Assembly (NCBI GenBank): GCA_030428785.1
Contig: JAUIEF010000039.1
Coordinates: forward strand, 1-32,898
Direction of reading: 5' to 3'
Origin: a bacterium
Lineage (GTDB): Bacteria > Planctomycetota > B15-G4
DNA length: 32,898 bases
Positions within the stretch are counted from its first letter, which is position 1. The number at the start of each line of letters is the position of its first letter. Shown piece after piece: positions 8,818-16,786 of this stretch. Made by a program: the position numbers and the translations under genes. Under the pieces are notes generated by a model. The model had not been told where the DNA came from. It worked only from the letters and a program-made list of their open reading frames with translations, and searched no databases.

Positions 8818-9830
8818 CACGAGGCGTCTCCCAGGCAATGGAGGAGCGTGGCCTTCTGCACGTCGAGGCGCGCGGCGGCCTGATCGAGCACGACGGACGC
8901 CGGCGAGTCGAGCACCTCGTCCGCGACGACGACGCCGCGCCGCACGGGCAGGCAGTGCATGAACACGGCGTCGTCGCCGCGCTTGAGGTCCTTGGGCGTG
9001 ACCATCCAGTCGGCGTGGATCGAGCGCGCGGCGGCCGCGGCGTCCTTGTCGCCGTAGTCGGCGCGCGCGCCCCAGGCCTTCGCGTAGACGACCTCGGCGC
9101 CCTTCAGCGCCTTCTTGCGGTCGTGCGTCACGGTGAGCGAGCCGCCCGACGCCGCCGCGAACTCCTTCGCGTCGGCGAGCACCCCCTCGTCGAGGTCGAA
9201 GCCCTCGGGGTGCGCGAGCACGACCTCGTGGCCCTCGCGCGCGAACGCCGTCACCGCCGCGTGCGGCACGGCCATGGGCAGCGCCTTGACGTGCGGCGCC
9301 CAGACGACCGCCGTCCTCACCTTGCGGCCCGCCTTCCGCCGACGGACCGTCAACGCGTCGGCGAGGCCCTGGTGCGGGTGGTCCATGGCGGACTCGAGGC
9401 TCAGCACGGGCATCGGCGAGACCTCCGCGAACGCGTGGAGGATCGGGTCGCGCGCGTCGAGCTCCGCGTCGCGCAGGCCGGCGAAGCAGCGCAGGCCCAG
9501 GCCGTCGAGGAGCCGGCCGAGCACGCCCACGGCCTCGCGCACGTGCTCGGCGGCCGTGCCGTCCATGGCGACGCCGTCGCGGTGCTCGAGGCCCCACAGG
9601 CCGTCGCCCGCGGGCAGGTGCACGCAGTCGGCGCCGAGCTCGAGGCACGCGAGCTCGAAGGTCGTGCGCGTGCGCAGCGAGGGCGCGAGCAGCATGAGCC
9701 CGAGGCGCTTGCCGAGCAGCGGCTTGTCGTCGGGCGCCTTGCGCGCCGCGTGCCGCTCGGCGCTCTCGAGGAGGCCGTTCCAGTCCGCGTCCGTGAGGTC
9801 GCGCAGCGAGAGCAGGTGCCGCGCCGTCAC
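8817..9830 (-). CDS. argF': N-acyl-ornithine carbamoyltransferase (AOTC/SOTC type)
   Basis: It transfers carbamoyl from carbamoyl phosphate to an N-acylated ornithine. The 337-residue protein has the carbamoyl-phosphate loop SLRTRTTF (residues 51-58), W79 in the LPAGDGLWGLE loop, SLESAMDHPHQGLAD (E146, H151, Q154), a VVWAPH segment, HCLPVRR, and a late RLDVQKA (K326). The S-x-R-T-R loop with that Trp and the ESA/HPxQ block points to the N-acetyl/N-succinyl-ornithine family rather than ordinary ornithine carbamoyltransferase. The position matching Glu92 of Xanthomonas AOTC is Ala94; the Bacteroides SOTC has Pro there. The acyl group is therefore uncertain. GTG 9830 overlaps the argD stop (GTGA). 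It stands next to the kinase and deacylase expected for this route. Confidence 0.92.
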   Translation of the reverse strand: MTARHLLSLRDLTDADWNGLLESAERHAARKAPDDKPLLGKRLGLMLLAPSLRTRTTFELACLELGADCVHLPAGDGLWGLEHRDGVAMDGTAAEHVREAVGVLGRLLDGLGLRCFAGLRDAELDARDPILHAFAEVSPMPVLSLESAMDHPHQGLADALTVRRRKAGRKVRTAVVWAPHVKALPMAVPHAAVTAFAREGHEVVLAHPEGFDLDEGVLADAKEFAAASGGSLTVTHDRKKALKGAEVVYAKAWGARADYGDKDAAAAARSIHADWMVTPKDLKRGDDAVFMHCLPVRRGVVVADEVLDSPASVVLDQAAARLDVQKATLLHCLGDAS

Positions 9831-11035
9831 GACGACGCTCCGGCGGGCGCGCCGGCCGCGAGCACCTCGGTGAGCGCGGCGACGAAGGGCTCGGCCTCCG
9901 CCTCGGTGAGCGTGAGCGGCGGGAGCAGGCGCATCTGCATCGGGTCGCCGCCCGTGCCGGTGAGGATGCCGTGCGCGCGCAGGCCGACGACGACGGGCTG
10001 CGCCGGCCGGTCGAGGTCGATGCCCACGAGCAGGCCGCGCCCGGAGACGCCGCGCACGCCGGGGACGCCCGACAGCCGGTCGCGGAACCAGGCGCCCATG
10101 CGCGCCGCGTTCTCCGCGAGCCGCTCGTCGCGCAGGATGTCGACGACCGCCTCCATGGCCGCCGCCGCGAGCGGGCCGCCGCCGAAGGTCGTGCCTTGGT
10201 CGCCCACCTTCATCTCCGCGGCGATGTCCTCGCGCACGAGCACGAGCCCCGCGGGAACGCCGCCCGCGACGCCCTTGGCGGCCGTGATGAGGTCCGGCGT
10301 CACGCCGACCTGCTCGCCGAAGAAGGTCGTGCCGGTGCGGCCGAAGCCGGTCTGCACCTCGTCGAACACGAGCATCGCGCCGTGCGCGTCGCAGCGCTCG
10401 CGGAGCAGGCGGAACCACGCGTCGTCGGCGACGCGGATGCCGCCCATGGACGGGATGGGCTCGAGCACGACCGCCGCGGTGTCGTCGGTGATCGCCGCGC
10501 GCAGCGCGTCGGCGTCGCCGTACGGGATGCGCGTGTGCTGCGTCGGCACGGGCCAGGTCGGGTCGCGGAACTTCTCGGGGCCGGTGACGCCCAGCGAGCC
10601 GAGCGTGCGCCCGTGGAAGCCGTCGGCCATGCTCACGACGTGCGTCCGGCCCGTGTGCTTGCGCGCGATCTTGAGCGCGACCTCGTTGGCCTCGGTGCCG
10701 CTGTTGCAGAAGAACACGCGGCGCAGGCCCTCGGGCGCGATCGACGTCACGGCGGCGGCGGCGCGGGCGCGCGCGTCGTTGTAGACGACGTTGCTGTAGA
10801 AGAGGAGCTTGCCGGCCTGCTCGCGGATGGCCTCGACGAGCCGCGGGTGGCAGTGCCCGACGAGCGCGACGCAGTGCCCGCCGTAGAGGTCGAGGTAGCG
10901 CGTGCCGTCGGCGTCCTCGACGTAGCAGCCGTCCCCCTTCACGAGCGCCATGGGGGCGTGCGCGTAGGTGGGGACCTGCCAGCGGTCCTCGGTCTCGATG
11001 ATCTGCGCCGTGGTCGTCGGGGTGACGTCGCTCAC
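9827..11035 (-). CDS. argD: N-acyl-ornithine aminotransferase
   Basis: It is a class III PLP aminotransferase that converts N-acyl-glutamate semialdehyde to N-acyl-ornithine. The 402-residue product shows the phosphate-binding loop NSGTEAN (111-117), GFHGRT (139-144), the PLP aspartate D225 in MLVFDEVQTGFGRTG, and the Schiff-base lysine K254 in TAAKGVAGGVPAG. The length is normal for ArgD. The start is taken as GTG 11035, which gives a four-base GTGA overlap with the argC stop. Homology proper starts near RWQVPTYAHAPMALVKGDG. Succinyl- versus acetyl-ornithine preference cannot be told from these motifs. Confidence 0.95.
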   Translation of the reverse strand: MSDVTPTTTAQIIETEDRWQVPTYAHAPMALVKGDGCYVEDADGTRYLDLYGGHCVALVGHCHPRLVEAIREQAGKLLFYSNVVYNDARARAAAAVTSIAPEGLRRVFFCNSGTEANEVALKIARKHTGRTHVVSMADGFHGRTLGSLGVTGPEKFRDPTWPVPTQHTRIPYGDADALRAAITDDTAAVVLEPIPSMGGIRVADDAWFRLLRERCDAHGAMLVFDEVQTGFGRTGTTFFGEQVGVTPDLITAAKGVAGGVPAGLVLVREDIAAEMKVGDQGTTFGGGPLAAAAMEAVVDILRDERLAENAARMGAWFRDRLSGVPGVRGVSGRGLLVGIDLDRPAQPVVVGLRAHGILTGTGGDPMQMRLLPPLTLTEAEAEPFVAALTEVLAAGAPAGASS

Positions 11036-12066
11036 AGTCCGGCTCCGGGGACGAGCAGGCCCGCGGTCTCCTCGAGGCCGCAGACGAGGTTCATGTTCTG
11101 CACGGCGGTGCCCGCCATGCCCTTGCCGAGGTTGTCGATGGCGACGGTGACGCACACGACGCCGTCGCCGGGCGTCACGGCGACGTCGGCGAAGTTGCTG
11201 CCGGCGACGGCGCGCACCTCGGGCGTGCCCTTCGGGACGAGCCGCACGAAGGGCTCGTCGGCGTAGGTCGTGCGGACGGCCTCGACCGCCGCGGTCTCCG
11301 TGCCCGGCGCGACGGGGACCATCGCCGTGACGTGGATGCCGCGCGAGAAGGGCGCGCTGTGAGGCACGAAGTCGACGACGGCGGGGGAGCCGTCGGCGGC
11401 CGCGTCGAGCGCGAGCAGGATCTCCGGCACGTGCTGGTGCTTCAGCGGCTTGTACGCCTTGAAGTTGCCGAAGCGCTCGGGGTGGTGCGTGCCGGCGCCG
11501 GGCGACGCGCCGCTGCCGGAGCTGCCCGTGACGCTGCACACGGTGCTGCGCCCCGTGACGAGGCCCTCGCGGTACAGCGGCCAGAGCGCGAGGAGCGAGG
11601 CGTACGCGTGGCAGCCCGGGTTCGCGACGAGCCGCGCCGTGCGCAGCGCCTCGCGGGCGCCGCACTCGGGCGTGCCGTAGACGGCCTCGGCGAGCCGCTC
11701 GGGGTGGGGGTGCTGCTTGCCGTAGTGCTCGGCGTAGGCCGCGCCGCTGTCGAGCCGGTGGTCGCCGGACAGGTCGACGACCTTCACGTCGGCGTCCGCC
11801 TCGAGCACGTCGGCCGCCTCCTTGGCGCACACGCCGTGGGGCGTCGCGAAGAAGAGGACGTCGTGTTCCTTCGCGAGGTCCACGGCGCGCTCGGCGGTGA
11901 ACGCGAGCGTCGTGAGGCCGCGCAGGTGCGGGTGGTGGTCGGTCACCGGGCCGTCCTGCGTGCGGCTCGTGATCGCGCCCACCTCGACGCCGGGGTGCGC
12001 GAGGAGCCAGCGCAGCAGCTCCATGCCGCCGTAGCCCGTGCCGCCGACGATCGCGGCGCGGATCAC
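11032..12066 (-). CDS. argC: N-acyl-gamma-glutamyl-phosphate reductase
   Basis: It reduces N-acyl-glutamyl phosphate to the semialdehyde with NADPH. The 344-residue product has the nucleotide-binding GGTGYGG at residues 8-14, the catalytic cysteine C152 in VANPGCHAYAS, the active-site His in PHSAPFSRGIH, and GSSGSGASPGAGTHHPERF. Its wording (GGTGYGGMELLRW, VVDLSGDHRL) is close to the type found with N-acyl-ornithine carbamoyltransferases. GTG 12066 overlaps the stop of the upstream P-loop gene as GTGA, and its own stop overlaps argD. Confidence 0.95.
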   Translation of the reverse strand: MIRAAIVGGTGYGGMELLRWLLAHPGVEVGAITSRTQDGPVTDHHPHLRGLTTLAFTAERAVDLAKEHDVLFFATPHGVCAKEAADVLEADADVKVVDLSGDHRLDSGAAYAEHYGKQHPHPERLAEAVYGTPECGAREALRTARLVANPGCHAYASLLALWPLYREGLVTGRSTVCSVTGSSGSGASPGAGTHHPERFGNFKAYKPLKHQHVPEILLALDAAADGSPAVVDFVPHSAPFSRGIHVTAMVPVAPGTETAAVEAVRTTYADEPFVRLVPKGTPEVRAVAGSNFADVAVTPGDGVVCVTVAIDNLGKGMAGTAVQNMNLVCGLEETAGLLVPGAGL

Positions 12067-13097
12067 GCGGGCACCCCCCGGAACGCGACCTCCTCGACGA
12101 GGTCCACGAGCGCCTCGGCCTCGAGCCGCGCGTTGATGCCCGGCACGCCCATGCCCTCGCGGATGTGCTTCATGCCCACCTCGTTGTCCGTGGCCGGGCC
12201 GGCGATCGCGTCGACGTGCAGGCCCTGCTCCTTCATCCAGGCCAGGCCGCCCCAGGCCGCGACGAGGTCGGACGCGCAGAGCACGTGCGCCTTGATGTGG
12301 CCGCGGAACGTGTCGTCGCGCAGCAGGGCGTCGACGCCGTAGCCGCCGATGAGGCCGTCGCCCAGCTCGGCGACGATGCAGTCGAGGTCGCCCTGCGCGG
12401 CGACGGCCTGGAGCAGGCGCGTCCCCACGGCGGGCATCTCCGGGTAGCCGGCGGTGGACGGCAGCCCGCAGTCGACGAAGGACATCGTCGCGACGGCGCC
12501 GTGGTCGGCCATGTTGAGCGTGTCGCGCAGGGCGGCGACGCCCGTGAGCTTCACGCCGCCGCACGCGTAGCCGCGCTGCGTGAGGCGCGCGATGGTCTCG
12601 CTGGCGGCGTACGTCTTGCCGGCGTTCATGCAGGTGCCGGACACGACGATCACCGGCGGCACCTCGACGGGCTCGTCCGGCGCGTCGATGGCGACGTCCG
12701 CGATATTGAGCCCGCGGCCGTTGCGTACGGCCATGCCGAGCACCTCGACCTGGAGCGCGGGGCCGACCTCGCGCGTGCCGCTCGTCACCGTGCCGAGCAC
12801 GCCGCCGAGGTTGAGCACGTTGATGACGTCGCCGGCCTTGATGCTCTCGGGCACGTGGCCGACGAAGCCGCGGAGCGCGTCGCGCCGGCCGAGGGCGCCG
12901 ACGATCACGTCGCCCTTGCCGATGTGCGCCATGCGGCCGTTGGTGAGCTCGAGCACGTCGTAGACGGCCTTCTCGGAGAGCGCGCGCACGACGAGCACCT
13001 GTCCGACGCGGGCGTCGACGAGGCGGCTGATCTCGACCTCCGGGCCGAGGCCCAGCCGGTGGACGACGCTGCCGATCTTGTTGGCGCGCACCTTCAT
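12063..13097 (-). CDS. Unknown P-loop protein inside the arginine operon
   Basis: I do not recognise a named function. The 344-residue protein has two parts. Residues 1-145 look beta-rich, with repeated short V/I strands and turns such as GDVIVGALG and GDVINVLNLGG. Residues 148-344 form a P-loop domain with VVSGTCMNAGKTYAAS (Walker A, K161), a lysine in GGVKLTG (K183), and an acidic VAELGDGLIGGYG segment near residue 244. That order resembles the dethiobiotin-synthetase/MobB/CobQ class of P-loop enzymes, with CMNA in place of the usual loop residues. Cysteines occur at 156, 179, 210, 240 and 274. It lies between argG and argC with four-base overlaps on both sides (ATGA, GTGA), so it is coupled to arginine synthesis. 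Possible roles are an ATP-dependent ligase, activation of a pathway intermediate, or regulation. Confidence 0.85.
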   Translation of the reverse strand: MKVRANKIGSVVHRLGLGPEVEISRLVDARVGQVLVVRALSEKAVYDVLELTNGRMAHIGKGDVIVGALGRRDALRGFVGHVPESIKAGDVINVLNLGGVLGTVTSGTREVGPALQVEVLGMAVRNGRGLNIADVAIDAPDEPVEVPPVIVVSGTCMNAGKTYAASETIARLTQRGYACGGVKLTGVAALRDTLNMADHGAVATMSFVDCGLPSTAGYPEMPAVGTRLLQAVAAQGDLDCIVAELGDGLIGGYGVDALLRDDTFRGHIKAHVLCASDLVAAWGGLAWMKEQGLHVDAIAGPATDNEVGMKHIREGMGVPGINARLEAEALVDLVEEVAFRGVPA

Positions 13098-14323
13098 GAC
13101 GCGGTCTCCTCCGTGTGCCCCACCTGCGCGGCGAGGACGGCCTGCATGCCGTGGATCTTGCTGAAGCCCGCCGCCTCGGCGCCGTCCCAGCCGAGGGCGC
13201 CCTCGCCGTAGGTGGCGCCCTTGCCGAGCAGCGAGTGGGGGGAGCGCACGCCGGTCACGACGTGGCCGCCCTTGTGGAGTCGCACGCGGACGTCGCCGGT
13301 GACGCGCGTGTTCGCGCTGTCGAGCAGCGCCTCGAGGTCGCGCATCGCGGGGTCGTAGTAGAGGCCCTCGTGGAGCAGCATGCCGTAGGTGGAGCCGGCC
13401 TGCTCGACGGTCTGCGCCTGCCACTTCGTCGCGACGAGCTTCTGGAGCTCGCGGTGCGCGGTGATGAGCACGAGCGGCGCGGGCGCCTCGAAGGCGATGC
13501 GGCCCTTGACGCCGAGGATCGTGTCGCCGACGTGCACGCCGCGGCCGACGCCGTGCGGCTTGCACTTCGCGTTGAGCGCGCCGACGAGCGTCACGCCGTC
13601 CATGGCCTCGCCGTCGAGGCTCACGGGCAGGCCGCGCTCGAAGCCGATCACGACCTCCTCGGGCTCGTCCTGCGCGTCCGCGACGCTGCACGTGATCTGG
13701 TACGCGCTCTCCGGGGGCATGGCCCAGCCGTCGTGCGTCTCGCGCCCGCCGATCGTCGTGCCGAAGAGCCCCTCGTTGAACGAGTAGCCGACGACCTTGT
13801 CGTCGACGGGGAAGCCGTGCGCGCGCAGCCAGGCCGACTCCTCCTCGCGCGACCACGCGAGCTCGCGGATGGGGGCGTGGATGGCGAGGTCGGGCGCGAG
13901 GGTCGCGAGGGCGACGTCGAAGCGCACCTGGTCGTTGCCGGCGCCGGTGCTGCCGTGGGCGACGCCGGTCGCGCCGACCTCGCGGGCGACGCGCACGACG
14001 GCCTCGGCCTGCGCGGTACGCTCGGCGGCGACGCTCACGGGGTAGACGCCGCCGCGCAGCACGTTGCCCTTGACGATGTAGGACACGAAGCGGTCGTAGA
14101 CGTCACGGCGCGCGTCGACGGTGCGGTGCTCGCGGGCGCCCAGCGAGAGCGCGCGGTCCTCGATGGCGGCCAGCTCCTCGGGGCCGCCGAAGCCGCCGGT
14201 GTCGACGCAGCAGGTCACGACGTCGGCGTCCTTCTCCTGCTGGAGCCAGGCCGCGCAGAAGGAGGTGTCGAGGCCGCCGGAGAAGGCCAGGGTGATCGTG
14301 GGTTTCGTCATGCGTTCCGTCAT
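13094..14323 (-). CDS. argG: Argininosuccinate synthase
   Basis: It condenses citrulline and aspartate with ATP to argininosuccinate. The 409-residue product has the pyrophosphate loop SGGLDTS at residues 15-21, VDTGGFG, NVLRGGVYPVSVAAER, the conserved HGSTGAGNDQVRFD, and GTTIGGRETHDGW. It begins the operon. ATG 14323 and ATG 14311 (MTKPTITLAF) are both possible; the second leaves a 405-residue protein that starts closer to the conserved core. The stop overlaps the next gene as ATGA. The AT-rich block at 14354-14366 is the probable promoter or operator. The sequence type resembles ArgG proteins that occur with N-acyl-ornithine carbamoyltransferases. Confidence 0.96.
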   Translation of the reverse strand: MTERMTKPTITLAFSGGLDTSFCAAWLQQEKDADVVTCCVDTGGFGGPEELAAIEDRALSLGAREHRTVDARRDVYDRFVSYIVKGNVLRGGVYPVSVAAERTAQAEAVVRVAREVGATGVAHGSTGAGNDQVRFDVALATLAPDLAIHAPIRELAWSREEESAWLRAHGFPVDDKVVGYSFNEGLFGTTIGGRETHDGWAMPPESAYQITCSVADAQDEPEEVVIGFERGLPVSLDGEAMDGVTLVGALNAKCKPHGVGRGVHVGDTILGVKGRIAFEAPAPLVLITAHRELQKLVATKWQAQTVEQAGSTYGMLLHEGLYYDPAMRDLEALLDSANTRVTGDVRVRLHKGGHVVTGVRSPHSLLGKGATYGEGALGWDGAEAAGFSKIHGMQAVLAAQVGHTEETAS

Positions 14324-14333
14324 GCGTCCGGAG

Positions 14334-14366
14334 ATGCGCTATGCGCATGCTTGTGAATAATATGCA
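14334..14366 (-). promoter_or_regulatory. Candidate promoter/operator of the arginine operon
   Basis: An island of low GC in a very GC-rich region lies just upstream of argG. It holds a perfect inverted repeat ATGCGC-TAT-GCGCAT at 14334-14348. Beside it at 14354-14366 is an imperfect one, TGAAT-AAT-ATGCA, which on the minus strand contains TATTAT (14357-14362) as a possible -10 box. The second element resembles half-sites of ARG boxes (TGAAT...ATTCA), but its spacer is three bases rather than four. The -35 is not clear. ArgR control is therefore only a suggestion. Confidence 0.4.
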
Positions 14367-14557
14367 GCGGTCGAACCGAGGAGTCTACACGGACTCCCGG
14401 GATCGGGAACCCCCCATTCCACCCTTTTCAGCCCGGCTTGGCGAACCGTGGCCGGCGAGTCCGAGGACGCCCCCGGGGCGCGGGGGCCGCGCGCCGCGCC
14501 GCGAGCTCCCGGGATATGCTCACGCGCCGCCCTCGCCGCACCCCGGTCCCGAACCTC

Positions 14558-15610
14558 ATGCCGACCCCCGATCCCACCCCGCGCCGCCGTCCCCGCCGCC
14601 TCCTGCGGCGGTGTCTCCTCCTATTCGTCGTCGGGGTGATGGCGTCCGGGCTCCTCGAAGGGGCCCTCCGGCTCGGCTGGATCCCCAACGCGCTCCACGA
14701 GCGGAACAGCCGGGGGCCGACGGTCGAGGACCCCCGTCGGACGGTGCTCATCCTCGGGGACTCCTTCATCGTGCCCCGCGGCATGCTCGGTCGGATCCTC
14801 GCCGAGCGGTGGGCGGAGGACGGGGTCGCCGTGGAGAACCTGGCCCACAGCGGCACGGGGCCGTTCGAGTACGTCTCGGAGCTCGAGCGGAGCATCGCCG
14901 AGGTCGAGCCGGACGTCGTCCTCCTCTCGTACTACGTCGGGAACGACCTCACGGACGTCCAGAACCACCCGTCCTGGAAGGCGCCCGCGGGCGGGGGCCG
15001 CCGAGCCGTCGCGATCGACCGCACGTCGGGGCTGCCCGTGCTCCGGGACCTCTACGCGTTCCACTACCTCCGCGCGCGCGTCGGCCGTTGGCTGGCCGGC
15101 AACCTGGACGAGGAGGCCATGCGCGAGGCGGGTGTCTCGCCGGAGCTCATCCGGGATGCGCGCGAGTCCGCCATCAATCCGTACCTCATCCAGCTCGCGA
15201 TCCACGATCCGCGGCACTTCCTCGACAACGTGCTCGTCGATCGGGAGGAGAGCCGCGAGGCGTGGGAGCAGGTCCGGGTCCTGCTCGACGACGTGCTCGA
15301 GACGTGCCGCGCGCACGGCGCGCAGCTCAAGATCGTGGCCCACCCGCACTCGATCCAGGTCAGCAGGCAGCACTTCGGGCTGCTCTCGGCGATGACGTTC
15401 GAGATGAGCGAGGAGACCCTCGGGTCGTCCCGCGCCCAGGAGCTCCTCGCGGACCACTGCCGATCGAGGGACATCCCGCTGCTCGACCTGCTCCCGGTGC
15501 TCCGGAGCGCGCCGGGAGGGCCGTTCTACCTCGAGAAGGACGACCACATGAACGCGGCCGGCAACGAGCTCGCCGCGGAGCACGTCACGCGGTTCCTGTG
15601 GCCCGAGTAG
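14558..15610 (+). CDS. Membrane-anchored SGNH hydrolase-like protein
   Basis: From ATG 14558 the protein has 350 residues; ATG 14516 would add 14. A highly basic stretch (RRRPRRLLRR) precedes one hydrophobic segment at ~19-35 and looks like an uncleaved signal anchor. The SGNH blocks are visible: LILGDSFIV (nucleophile S69), NLAHSGTGPFEY (block II glycine near 99-101), YYVGNDL (N129), and a late DDHMNAAGN giving the Asp/His pair. The family includes esterases, lipases and carbohydrate O-acetyl-esterases or transferases; AlgX-like proteins acting on exported polysaccharide have a similar layout. The substrate is unknown. It is transcribed divergently from argG and has no co-directional partner. 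A hairpin directly follows the stop. Confidence 0.82.
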   Translation: MPTPDPTPRRRPRRLLRRCLLLFVVGVMASGLLEGALRLGWIPNALHERNSRGPTVEDPRRTVLILGDSFIVPRGMLGRILAERWAEDGVAVENLAHSGTGPFEYVSELERSIAEVEPDVVLLSYYVGNDLTDVQNHPSWKAPAGGGRRAVAIDRTSGLPVLRDLYAFHYLRARVGRWLAGNLDEEAMREAGVSPELIRDARESAINPYLIQLAIHDPRHFLDNVLVDREESREAWEQVRVLLDDVLETCRAHGAQLKIVAHPHSIQVSRQHFGLLSAMTFEMSEETLGSSRAQELLADHCRSRDIPLLDLLPVLRSAPGGPFYLEKDDHMNAAGNELAAEHVTRFLWPE

Positions 15611-15612
15611 CG

Positions 15613-15631
15613 GTCTCCGCGGACCGGAGAC
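15613..15631 (+). terminator. Hairpin after the SGNH gene
   Basis: A perfect 7-bp inverted repeat GTCTCCG / CGGAGAC with a five-base loop starts two bases after the TAG at 15608-15610. It lies between convergent genes. No T-run follows, so termination is inferred from position and stem only. Confidence 0.5.
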
Positions 15632-15676
15632 TCACAGGCCGAGCCGGTCCAGCAGCTCGGGAGGTCACTGACGCGG

Positions 15677-16786
15677 TCACCGGTCCGCGCCCTGGATCAG
15701 CGCGTCCGGGTCCACCTCCTCCACCTGGATGAGCACGAGGATGTCGCGGTCGTCGATGCGGTCGTACGAGAGCAGCAGCGCGCCGCCGCCCGACGCGATC
15801 GTGAGGCTCGTGGAGAGGCTCACGCGGCTCACGACCGGCAGCGAGAACTCGACCTCCGGGCCGTCGTCACCGAGCGTCGTCGTGATCGAACGGACGGGCC
15901 GCTGCAGATTCGCGTAAGCGAGCTCCGCGTCCACCGTCCAGAAGCCGTCGCCGAGGGGTACGGCGCGCGTGTCCAGCGTGAGCCCCTCCTGGACCACGTC
16001 GATGACGGGGTCCGCGACAGCCCGGTCGTCGGGCTCGACGCGCACGAGGTCCCAGCCGATCACGAAGGAGACCTCGTTCAGCACGGAGACGTTCGTGAGC
16101 TGGCGCGGGAAAGCGTACATCTCCGGCGAGGTGACGACCTCCAGGCCGAGGCCGGCGGCTGCGGTGTGGACGTCGTCGACGTCGGTGCGCGTCTCGAGCA
16201 GGCGGCGATCCATGTCCTCGGGGGTGCCGAGCAGGCCCCGGCCGACGCCGTGCGGCACGATCCAAAGGGTGGTCCGCACGCGGGCGAGCGCGTTCGTGCC
16301 GCGCTGCGTCTCGAGGAACGCCGCGAGCCACGCGTGCTGGGCCGCGGTGCCGCGGAGCACGAGCACGCTGTCACCCAGAACGCGCAGGTCGTCGTCCGCG
16401 CCGTGCAGCGGCGGTTCCATGTGATTGCGCACCACCTCCTCGAGGGCCGTGAGCGCGACGACGGCCTGCGCGCGACGCTCCTCCTGGTCCTCGAGCTGCG
16501 CGAGGCGCCGCGCGGTCGCGTCGAGCTCCGCGGAGGTCACCGCGTCCGCCGAGACGAGGAGGTCCGCGACGCCGTGCGTCAGGTCGCGCACGTCGTAGAC
16601 CTGGAGGACGTGCTCCGCGTCGGTCGCGAAGGGAGACGTCGGCGTGGTCGGCGACGCCTGTGCGCGCAGCGGGACGCGCTCGGTCGTGTCGTCGCCGGCG
16701 GGCGAGCGCTGGCCGACGGCGGTCGAGGAGAGCACGCAGAGCACGAGGAGCAGCGCGCCGGGCGCGCGGATCAGCGGGAGGTCCAT
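15677..16786 (-). CDS. Exported secretin-like protein in a sigma-factor operon
   Basis: The 369-residue protein has a signal peptide (ALLLVLCVLSSTAVGQ). Residues ~55-160 contain VLQVYDVRDLTHGVADLL and later LRVLGDSVLVLRGTAAQHAWLAAFL. This is the pattern of N-domains in many planctomycetal secretin-like proteins: YDVRDL, then a strand, then G-x-L-V-V-x-x-T-x-x-x-H. The C-terminal half is beta-rich (SLSTSLTIASGGGALLLSYD, then DILVLIQVEEVDPD) and resembles part of a secretin fold, but it lacks the VPxLGDIPxxGxLF signature. It probably acts in the envelope and is unlikely to form a complete secretion pore. The start ATG 16786 lies inside the 3' end of the anti-sigma-like gene, so translation is coupled. 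It may be a target or sensor partner of that sigma system. Confidence 0.7.
   Translation of the reverse strand: MDLPLIRAPGALLLVLCVLSSTAVGQRSPAGDDTTERVPLRAQASPTTPTSPFATDAEHVLQVYDVRDLTHGVADLLVSADAVTSAELDATARRLAQLEDQEERRAQAVVALTALEEVVRNHMEPPLHGADDDLRVLGDSVLVLRGTAAQHAWLAAFLETQRGTNALARVRTTLWIVPHGVGRGLLGTPEDMDRRLLETRTDVDDVHTAAAGLGLEVVTSPEMYAFPRQLTNVSVLNEVSFVIGWDLVRVEPDDRAVADPVIDVVQEGLTLDTRAVPLGDGFWTVDAELAYANLQRPVRSITTTLGDDGPEVEFSLPVVSRVSLSTSLTIASGGGALLLSYDRIDDRDILVLIQVEEVDPDALIQGADR

Noticed and set aside
13115..14356. 413-residue plus-strand frame opposite argG
   Set aside because: Mirror of the argG codons; no motif of its own.
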